From positions 1-7,478 of the forward strand of contig JAIRZA010000184.1 in the NCBI GenBank assembly GCA_031267475.1: a stretch of DNA of 7,478 bases, read 5' to 3'. Of this stretch, positions 1-6,100 are shown piece by piece. Under the pieces are notes generated by a model. The model worked only from the letters and a program-made list of their open reading frames with translations, ran no database searches and was not told where the DNA came from. Position 1 is the first letter of the stretch. Each line of letters opens with the position of its first letter. The position numbers were made by a program, and so were the translations under genes. The stretch is from Spirochaetaceae bacterium. GTDB taxonomy: Bacteria; Spirochaetota; Spirochaetia; Treponematales; Breznakiellaceae.

Positions 1-3
1 ACC

Positions 4-32
4 TTGCCCAAATTTGTAAAAAAATTTATGCT
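4..32 (+). promoter_or_regulatory. Candidate sigma-70-type promoter for the leader RNA
   Basis: TTGCCC at 4-9 and TATGCT at 27-32 are separated by 17 bases. Each matches four of six consensus positions (TTGACA and TATAAT). Initiation about seven bases after the -10 box would fall near 39-41, where the anti-repeat-like segment begins. The match is moderate and such pairs arise by chance in AT-rich sequence. The -10 box also overlaps the left arm of an inverted repeat (25-32 with 66-73). No better promoter for htpG is apparent between here and the gene. Confidence 0.33.
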
Positions 33-73
33 AAACACAAGTTTTGGTACTATACACTTAAAACCAGCATAAA
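25..73. repeat. Nested inverted repeat at the left edge
   Basis: TTTATGCT at 25-32 is the exact reverse complement of AGCATAAA at 66-73. Inside it, GTTTT at 41-45 pairs with AAAAC at 60-64 and can be extended by two G-T pairs, leaving a loop at 48-57. As RNA this would be a long stem with an asymmetric internal loop. As DNA it could be a protein-binding site around the candidate -10 box. It competes with the idea that 41-76 pairs with a separate crRNA. Confidence 0.5.
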
Positions 74-83
74 AAGTAAATTA

Positions 84-116
84 GCCGCCATACCGCTTTT
101 CCTGCGGCGAGGCGGC
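84..116 (+). repeat. Two-part GC-rich stem-loop
   Basis: The outer stem GCCGCC (84-89) pairs with GGCGGC (111-116). After a symmetric three-base internal loop (ATA against CGA), the inner stem CCGC (93-96) pairs with GCGG (104-107) around a seven-base loop. No T-run follows, so it is not a standard intrinsic terminator. It carries one copy of the GCCGCCAT 8-mer (84-91) found in other non-coding parts of this window. Confidence 0.6.
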
Positions 117-139
117 GAAACCCTGTTGCGAATGAACCT

Positions 140-159
140 CCCCGCCCTGAAGGGCGGGG
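140..159. repeat. Strong 8-bp hairpin resembling an IS200/IS605-type end
   Basis: CCCCGCCC (140-147) pairs perfectly with GGGCGGGG (152-159) around a TGAA loop. On the - strand it is followed by AGGTTCATT. From memory, hairpins of this composition followed by AGG and a TCA-like sequence mark the right end, and the guide RNA tail, of many IS200/IS605 tnpB elements. No tnpB or tnpA lies beside it, so it would be a solitary end or a tiny non-autonomous remnant. Flanking arms GAATGAACCTC (130-140) and GAGGTTCGTTC (186-196) are also complementary over 11 positions with one G-T pair, enclosing the hairpin. A bidirectional terminator is an alternative, but no T-run follows on either side. Confidence 0.4.
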
Positions 160-162
160 TAT

Positions 163-235
163 CTCGTAAGCGTTGCATAAATTACGAGGTTCGTTCTGTA
201 AGGAAATTATTTAACTGCGGGGGCTAGTACCCCGC
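163..235 (+). repeat. Two further hairpins in the htpG leader
   Basis: CTCGTAA (163-169) pairs with TTACGAG (182-188) around a 12-base loop. This stem competes with the 11-bp pairing of 130-140 with 186-196 because both use 186-188. GCGGGG (217-222) pairs with CCCCGC (230-235) around a seven-base loop. The second hairpin ends 16 bases before the htpG ribosome binding site. In RNA these give htpG a heavily structured 5' leader with at least one either/or choice. No CIRCE operator (TTAGCACTC-N9-GAGTGCTAA) is present. Confidence 0.45.
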
Positions 236-251
236 TGCGAATAAAAAATTT

Positions 252-257
252 AAGGAG
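252..257 (+). promoter_or_regulatory. Ribosome binding site of htpG
   Basis: AAGGAG ends five bases before the ATG at 263, a near-ideal Shine-Dalgarno site in AT-rich, probably unpaired sequence. It fixes the start of htpG. I see no convincing complementary segment nearby that would hide it, which argues against a simple RNA thermometer. Confidence 0.85.
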
Positions 258-262
258 ATTTT

Positions 263-2152
263 ATGGCGCAACGTCAATTTCAGACGGAAGTAAGCAAACT
301 GCTTAACCTCATTATTCATTCACTATATTCAAACCGTGAAGTTTTTTTAAGAGAACTCGTGTCAAACGCGTCCGACGCGCTCGACAAACTCAAATACCTT
401 TGTGTCGCCGACGACGCTTACAAAAACATCAAATTTGATCCGCGTATAGATATTTCGTTCAGTAAAGAAGCGAAAACACTAACAGTGGCGGACAACGGCA
501 TAGGCATGAACGAAGATGAACTTGTCGATTCGCTTGGCACCATCGCCCGTTCCGGCACAAAGGCTTTTCTTGAAAAACTTGAGGCGGACGCGAAGAAAGA
601 CAGCAATTTGATAGGACAATTCGGTGTTGGCTTTTATTCAGCCTTCATGGTCGCCGATAAAATTGAAGTTATAAGCCGCAAAGCAAACGAAGATCAGGCG
701 TGGAAATGGCTGAGCGACGGGAAGGAAACATACGACATAGAAAGCTCAAGCCGCGATACACAGGGGACGACCGTTTTACTCCACCTAACCGAAGAAGGCT
801 TGGAGTACGCAAACCGCTGGGCAATCGAAGATATTATAAAACGCTATTCAAACCATGTCGCTTTTCCAGTGTATCTTACTTATGATGAAAAAAAATGGGA
901 CGACAAAGGAAATGAAACCGGAAGCGAAACGAAAACGGAGCGTATAAATTCAGGAACGGCGCTTTGGCGAAAACCGAAATCAGAATTAAGCCCCGACGAT
1001 TATAATGAATTTTATAAACAGATTTCACACGATAATGAAAATCCGCTTTTATACATCCATACAAAAGCGGAAGGCTCCCTTGAATATACAACACTGTTTT
1101 ACATCCCGGCTAAAGCGCCCTTTGATATGTTTCACGCGGATTATAAACCCGGCGTAAAACTGTATGTCAAACGTGTTTTTATTACAGAAGACGACAAAGA
1201 ACTAATGCCGGTTTGGCTCCGGTTCATACGCGGCATAATCGACAGCGAAGATTTGCCGCTGAATGTAAGCCGCGAGATTTTACAGCAAAATAAAGTGCTG
1301 ATAAATATAAAAAGCGCTTCCGTAAAAAAAATACTTTCCGAGCTTAAAATAATTTCAGAAACAGACAAAGAAAAATGGAATAAATTCGTCTCTGAGTTCA
1401 ACCGTCCGCTAAAAGAAGGTTTATATTCGGATTGGGCGAACCGCGACGCGATTTTGGAACTAGTCCGTTTCAAAAGCAGCGCCGTTGAGGGCTGGACAAG
1501 CCTTGCCGAATACTCCGCCCGCATGAAAAGCGACCAAAAATATATTTACTATATCGCAGGCGGCGATGAAAAGACGCTTAAAGCGTCCCCATTGCTTGAA
1601 TCGTACAAGGCAAGAGGCATAGAAGTTCTTGTGATGGACGAGGAGATTGACGAGATTGTCGTCCCGCAGATAGGCCGTTACAAACAGACTGCCGCGGACG
1701 CTTCGAAAGAATGGGAATTAAAAGCGGTAAACAGAAGCGGCGCGGACGAAGAGCTTGGCGAAAAACCTGATGATAAAGCAGAAAGCGACGCCAAACCGGT
1801 AATTGAAAAAATCAAGAACGCGCTTGGCGATCGAGTAAAAGATGTAAAACTTTCACGCCGCCTGCAAGATTCACCTTCCTGCATTGTAGCGGACGAAAAC
1901 GATCCGTCTTTGCAAATGGCGCAAATGCTGAAAGCCATGGGGCAGGACAACATCCCCGATGTTAAGCCGATATTGGAGGTTAACCCCGTCCACCCGCTGG
2001 TCGCCGGTCTTAAAGATACGGAGGACGCTCTTACAATAGAGGATGTCTCGACCGTTCTGTTGGATCAGGCGCTGCTGGTTGAAGGGGTCAAACTTAAAGA
2101 TCCAGCCGGTTTTGTTAAACGCCTTAACAGACTGATTTCGCAAAAGAAATAA
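263..2152 (+). CDS. htpG: Molecular chaperone HtpG (bacterial Hsp90)
   Basis: This is a cytosolic ATP-dependent chaperone that works as a homodimer and remodels client proteins with the DnaK system. The 629 residues match the usual bacterial length (about 620-640). The N-terminal GHKL ATPase domain shows the Asn-containing helix (FLRELVSNASDA, residues about 28-39), DNGIGM (77-82), GTIARSGTK (92-100) and the lid glycine motif GQFGVGFYS (118-126). The middle domain carries LNVSREILQQN (333-343), whose Arg337 matches the arginine that contacts the ATP gamma-phosphate. The C-terminal dimerisation domain follows a charged linker rich in D, E and K (about 480-510), and there is no MEEVD tail, as expected in bacteria. 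The start is set by AAGGAG five bases upstream. It is intact and heads a likely three-gene unit. The sequence reads as spirochaete-like to me, which is a memory-based inference. Confidence 0.98.
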   Translation: MAQRQFQTEVSKLLNLIIHSLYSNREVFLRELVSNASDALDKLKYLCVADDAYKNIKFDPRIDISFSKEAKTLTVADNGIGMNEDELVDSLGTIARSGTKAFLEKLEADAKKDSNLIGQFGVGFYSAFMVADKIEVISRKANEDQAWKWLSDGKETYDIESSSRDTQGTTVLLHLTEEGLEYANRWAIEDIIKRYSNHVAFPVYLTYDEKKWDDKGNETGSETKTERINSGTALWRKPKSELSPDDYNEFYKQISHDNENPLLYIHTKAEGSLEYTTLFYIPAKAPFDMFHADYKPGVKLYVKRVFITEDDKELMPVWLRFIRGIIDSEDLPLNVSREILQQNKVLINIKSASVKKILSELKIISETDKEKWNKFVSEFNRPLKEGLYSDWANRDAILELVRFKSSAVEGWTSLAEYSARMKSDQKYIYYIAGGDEKTLKASPLLESYKARGIEVLVMDEEIDEIVVPQIGRYKQTAADASKEWELKAVNRSGADEELGEKPDDKAESDAKPVIEKIKNALGDRVKDVKLSRRLQDSPSCIVADENDPSLQMAQMLKAMGQDNIPDVKPILEVNPVHPLVAGLKDTEDALTIEDVSTVLLDQALLVEGVKLKDPAGFVKRLNRLISQKK

Positions 2153-2162
2153 CGGCGGGAAC

Positions 2163-2531
2163 ATGAAAATGAAAACGCCTTTGACAGCGATTCTGCCGTT
2201 GTTATTTATTTCCGGCCTGCAACTCAACGCTATGGGCGGCAGTCCGCCCGCGTCGGAAATGGAAGACGCGGAATATATAAAAAATAACGGCAAACGGATA
2301 AAGGTCAGCGGGACTGCGCGCTTGGTAGGCAGTATGCCTTTTACGGAAATCGTTATAACCAGCGACGGCGTTGACTGGTTTATTGATAAAGACGAGCAGG
2401 ATAAGTTTTCAGGATATGAAGGTAAAACCGTTACAGTAAGCGGAATCGCGCGTTACAACAACTTAGTATTAGCCAACGGAGAGAAGGCCGGTATAAAACA
2501 TACTTTGACAAATATAAAAGAGATCCGGTGA
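2163..2531 (+). CDS. Small exported protein with a possible OB-like fold
   Basis: The 122-residue product begins with two lysines and a hydrophobic stretch (about residues 5-21), then LNA-MGG, which fits a signal peptidase I site after Ala23. No lipobox cysteine is present, so it is probably periplasmic or secreted rather than a lipoprotein. The mature part has two similar beta-rich segments, VSGTAR (48-53) and VSGIAR (92-97), each preceded by a basic or threonine-rich strand. This suggests a small beta-barrel such as an OB-like fold. No catalytic motif is evident and I do not recognise a named family. The gene begins 10 bases after htpG with only a weak GGCGGGA ribosome site, and a second ATG two codons on (2169) could also be used. 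Its TGA overlaps the ATG of the next gene. A link to stress in the envelope is conceivable from its position behind htpG, but unproven. Confidence 0.85.
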   Translation: MKMKTPLTAILPLLFISGLQLNAMGGSPPASEMEDAEYIKNNGKRIKVSGTARLVGSMPFTEIVITSDGVDWFIDKDEQDKFSGYEGKTVTVSGIARYNNLVLANGEKAGIKHTLTNIKEIR

Positions 2532-3103
2532 TGCCGGCCGCGTCCGGCGAACTCTACCGTTTTATAGTTTTTATACCACACGCGAATGTACGCGCCGAGT
2601 TTAACAAGTACCGGCGCGAACTATTCGCGTCCGGATTCGCCGCCGCGTATTCGTTCCCCGCGGCGGCTCCGGTCGCTCTTGTTCAAGCGCCTGCTTCCAT
2701 GTACGAATTAAGGCGCATGGCCGCGCTTTTTAGGGAACGCTCTTATGAAAATTCCGCCGCCGGAAGAATTCAGACCGCTTCAATTTCATCAGCATACTTG
2801 CCAAACGGGAAAATAATCGCCGGGCCGCGCCTTTCTATCGAAACACCGCCAATCCCGGAAAGCGTATCAGTAATTGCAACCTTCCCGGAACTAATACTCG
2901 GCGTTGGCGTATTTCCTGAACGTCAACGGCAATCGCCCCTGCGATTACCGTTGCGATTGCCGCCGACGCTACAGCCGCCAATTAGTTTCAGCGCCGCCGC
3001 CCTTGCGAATATGACGCTGCGCCCGCTGGAATACGAAACTTCATATTCATGGACAATAGGAGAGCCGCAATGGCTGCCAGCGCGAAATTCCCGCCGTGAA
3101 TGA
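2531..3103 (+). CDS. Conserved-looking hypothetical protein, translationally coupled
   Basis: I do not recognise a characterised family. From the ATG at 2531 the product has 190 residues. A GTG one codon earlier (2528) is possible, but the ATG forms a TGATG overlap with the stop of the preceding gene, the usual sign of coupled translation. Visible features are an N-terminal strand-like YRFIVFIPH (residues 9-17), SFPAAAPVALV (41-51), GPRLSIETPP (98-107), a Pro/Leu/Arg-rich stretch with a near-repeat LRLPLRLPP (137-145) and the C-terminal SWTIGEPQWLPA (173-184). No signal peptide or membrane helix is evident, so it is probably cytoplasmic. The ending resembles uncharacterised treponemal proteins as I remember them. 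The frame is open throughout, and the Pro-rich stretch coincides with a DNA inverted repeat at 2921-2968. Confidence 0.8.
   Translation: MPAASGELYRFIVFIPHANVRAEFNKYRRELFASGFAAAYSFPAAAPVALVQAPASMYELRRMAALFRERSYENSAAGRIQTASISSAYLPNGKIIAGPRLSIETPPIPESVSVIATFPELILGVGVFPERQRQSPLRLPLRLPPTLQPPISFSAAALANMTLRPLEYETSYSWTIGEPQWLPARNSRRE
2921..2968. repeat. Imperfect inverted repeat inside the hypothetical gene
   Basis: The 16-base arm at 2921-2936 matches the reverse complement of 2953-2968 at 14 of 16 positions. The intervening 2941-2951 (GCGATTACCGT) is a second partner for 2926-2936, with one mismatch and a four-base loop. Two mutually exclusive hairpins are therefore possible. GCGATT occurs twice, 12 bases apart, and encodes the LRLPLRLPP stretch, so local duplication is a simple explanation. 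Confidence 0.55.
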
Positions 3104-3114
3104 GAGGGTAGGGA

Positions 3115-3156
3115 GGCGGCGGGTAAAAAATTGATTTTACCGGTTTTAACGCCGCC
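3115..3156 (+). terminator. Nested hairpin between the htpG unit and metH
   Basis: GGCGGCG (3115-3121) pairs with CGCCGCC (3150-3156), and inside it GGTAAAA (3122-3128) pairs perfectly with TTTTACC (3135-3141) around a six-base loop. It begins 12 bases after the stop of the hypothetical gene. No T-run follows, so it is not a textbook intrinsic terminator, but it is the only strong structure that could end or protect the upstream message. The C-rich sequence after it may extend the stem imperfectly with the G-rich sequence before it. The gap is too short for a cobalamin riboswitch and shows no S-box. Confidence 0.4.
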
Positions 3157-3180
3157 TACTCCCCACACTCCCCTCAAAAA

Positions 3181-3189
3181 TGCTATAAA
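3181..3189 (+). promoter_or_regulatory. Extended -10 promoter placing the start at the metH ATG
   Basis: TGCTATAAA contains the TGn extension directly before TATAAA (3184-3189), which matches the -10 consensus at five of six positions. No -35 box is seen at the proper distance, which an extended -10 promoter can do without. Transcription starting seven bases downstream would begin at 3196, the A of the metH ATG, giving a leaderless mRNA. This fits the absence of any Shine-Dalgarno sequence before metH. The -10 box of AT-rich intergenic DNA can also arise by chance. Confidence 0.42.
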
Positions 3190-3195
3190 ACCTAT

Positions 3196-6100
3196 ATGAA
3201 TGTTCGAGAAAGACTGGATGCCATTGCTGAAAAACGGATATTGATACTGGACGGCGCTATGGGCACGTTGATTCAACGCCATAAACTCAGCGAAGAAGAC
3301 TACCGCGGAGCGCGTTTCGCCGGACACGAGCATAAACTCAGCGGGTGTAACGACGTACTATGCCTTACAGCGCCGGAAATAATCGCCGGAATTCATGAAC
3401 AATACCTTTCAGCCGGCGCGGATATAATCGAAACGTGCAGTTTCAGCGCCAACGCCGTATCACTCTCAGATTACGGATTGTCAGACTACGCCTATGAAAT
3501 CAGCCGCGCCGCCGCCGAAATAGCCCGCCGAAGCGCGGACGCTTTCTCCACGCCGGAAAACCCCCGCTTTGTCGCCGGAGTCATCGGCCCAATGACTAAG
3601 AGCGCTGGAATTTCGCCGGATATGGATGATCCGGGCAAGCGGGCTATAAGCTGGGACGAACTTGAGGCGGCGTACTACGAAAATGTATCAGGACTACTCG
3701 ACGGCGGCGCGGACATCTTGTTGATAGAGACAATTTTTGACACGCTGAACGCCAAAGCCGCAGGCGCGGCTGTGTTGCGCCTGCTCGCGGAACGCGGCGG
3801 ACTCGACACCCCCATAATGATTTCCGCCGCTATTTCAGACGCCGCGGGACGCCTTCTTGCCGGACAGACAGTGGAAGCGTTTTATATTTCCATGAATCAT
3901 CTTAATCCGTGGTCAATCGGGCTTAACTGCTCGCTAGGCGCGGAACTGCTTAAAAAATCCGCCGCCGCCCTTTCCCGCGTCGCGTCGTGCCGTATAAGCG
4001 CCCACCCCAACGCGGGACTGCCGGACGAAAACGGGGATTACACGGAAACGCCGGAAACTATGAGCGGCTTCCTTCGGGAGTATGTGGACGAAGGAATCGT
4101 AAATGTGCTGGGCGGCTGCTGCGGCTCCACGCCGGCTCATATAGCGGCAATCGCGGAAATGACACGAGAACGCCTGTCCATGGGGAAAAAACCGCGTCCG
4201 CTGCCCAAAAATCATCATGAAACATGGGTTTCCGGCCTTGAACCCGTACACATAGAACGAAATAAACTTACGATTGTGGGCGAGCGGGGTAACGCGCCGG
4301 GCAGCAAACTGTTTTTAGAACTAATCAAGGCGGAAAAATACGAAGAAGGACTTCGAATTGTCCGTAAAAATATAGAAGACGGCGCAAAAATCATCGACAT
4401 CTGCATGGATGACGGCCTTATCGACGGCGAAAAGGCTATGGTCAGATTCGTAAACCTCGCGCTTTCCGACCCATGTATTGCAAAAGTACCATTTTTTATC
4501 GACAGCTCCCGGTTTTCTATAATAGAGGCGGCGCTAAAATGTATAGCGGGAAAAGCCATCGCCAACTCAATCAGCCTAAAAGAAGGCGAGTCCGAATTCT
4601 TGCAAAAAGCGCGGCGGCTGCGGGTGTTTGGCGCGGCGGTCGTTGTGATGCTGTTCGATGAACACGGACAAGCCGCGGACTACGAGCGCCGCGTGGAAAT
4701 CGCAGTCCGCTCATACAGGCTGCTGACTAATGACGGCTTCCCGCCGGAAGACATCATCATCGACCCGAACATCCTCGCGGTTGCGACCGGCATGAGTGAA
4801 CACGACAGGTACGCGCTGGATTTTCTTCGCGCAATCCCCGTTATACTAGAACGCTGCCCGCATACACACATCAGCGCCGGAGTATCGAACCTGTCGTTCA
4901 GCTTTCGCGGAAACCAGTTCGTCCGCAACGCGATGCACGCTGTTTTTCTGCACTTAGCCGTCAACGCTGGGCTTACCATAGCGATTGTCAACATCGCGGC
5001 GGCCGGGCTTTACGAGCGACTTTCTCCATCACTGCGCGATACGATAAAAGACCTGTTGCTATGCCGCGATGCAAACGCGGCAAACGCGCTGCTGGAAATT
5101 GCGGAGAAAGGAACTGAAGGCGGCGCGACACCAGCCGCCCACACTACCGCCCATGCGAGCAGGATAGAGGCCGCGCCGTGGGAGCGCGTCATATACGCCA
5201 TGCTAAAAGGAGACGACGAACACATAAAAGAAGATGTCGTCGATTTGCTCAAAAAAATCAGCGCGCTGGAAATAGTAGAAGGCCCGCTTATGGAAGGGAT
5301 GCGGCAGGTAGGCGAACTATTCGGCGAGGGGAAAATGTTCCTTCCGCAGGTTATACGCAGCGCCCGCGTGATGAAAAAAGCGGTCGCCGCGCTCGAACCA
5401 TACATGAACACCAGCGCCGCCGACGCGCAATTGAATATGCCCCTCATCATCATGGCGACTGTAAAAGGCGATGTACACGATATTGGCAAGAATATAGTTG
5501 GAACAGTGCTTGCCTGCAACGGCTTTAAGGTGCTTGACCTTGGCGTTATGGTCGCCGCCGAAACAATACTGGAAACAGCCCGAAAGCAAGGAGCGCAGTT
5601 CATAGGCTTATCCGGCCTCGTCAGCCCCTCGCTAGACGAGATGGTTCATGTCGCCAAAGAAATGGAACGACAAGGACTGCGTATCCCGCTGCTGGTAGGC
5701 GGCGCGGCGGCCAGTCTTGCGCACAGCGCCCTGAAAATAGCCCCCGTTTACAAAGGAACAGTCGCCTATATCAAGGATGCGGGACAAGCGCCCGGCATTG
5801 TCCGCCGTCTGGCCAACCCCGCGTTGCGCCCCCGTTTTCTTGAAGAACTATCCACGCGGTATGAAGAGGCGGTAAACAACCACAACAAGATAGCAGCCGA
5901 ACGCCGCCTTCTTTCGATAGAAGAGGCGCGTGAAAACCGCCTCCGCCTAGATTGGAATTCCGCTGAAACGCAAATTCCCAAGCCGAAGATTTTGAACCTT
6001 ATTGATTTGAACGATTATCCGCTGGAAAACATAGCCTCGCATTTCGACTGGGACGCTTTCATGGTAAAATGGGACGACCCGTCGCGAAGAGACGCGCGTC

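Larger units (their letters stand above)
41..160 (+). ncRNA. Possible structured ncRNA resembling a type II CRISPR tracrRNA
   Basis: What is seen: positions 41-80 begin GTTTTGG and continue through AAAACCAGCATAAAAAGT (59-76 region) to AAATTAGCC. A two-part hairpin follows (84-116), then a strong 8-bp hairpin (140-159). From memory, the Streptococcus pyogenes tracrRNA has AAAACAGCATAGCAAGTT followed by AAAATAAGGC at the equivalent place, then hairpins. The reverse complement of 41-76 is exactly 36 bases long and ends CCAAAAC, like many type II repeats. A promoter-like pair upstream would start the transcript at about 40. Against this: no cas9 and no CRISPR array lie in the window, no T-run follows the last hairpin, and the segment can fold on itself (41-45 with 60-64, 25-32 with 66-73). 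It could instead be the htpG leader or debris of a mobile element. Confidence 0.28.

Noticed and set aside
1..262. CIRCE heat-shock operator before htpG
   Set aside because: No TTAGCACTC-N9-GAGTGCTAA or near match is present. The inverted repeats found have unrelated sequences.
1..262. CRISPR array
   Set aside because: There is no repeat-spacer periodicity. The anti-repeat-like segment occurs once, so only a tracrRNA-like reading is considered.
1141..1524. Long - strand frames inside htpG, such as this 127-residue one
   Set aside because: They are antisense to a clearly conserved gene, with no ribosome site or family resemblance. They arise from codon bias.
2528..2530. GTG start for the third gene
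   Set aside because: The ATG one codon later forms the standard TGATG overlap with the preceding stop, so it is preferred, though GTG cannot be excluded.
3104..3195. Cobalamin or SAM riboswitch before metH
   Set aside because: The 92-base gap is too short for a cobalamin riboswitch, and I find no B12-box or S-box core. The hairpin there is a simple rod.
5010..5603. 197-residue - strand frame inside metH
   Set aside because: It is antisense to the conserved cap and B12 domains. It is rich in Ser, Ala and Ile, as expected for a shadow of the metH frame.
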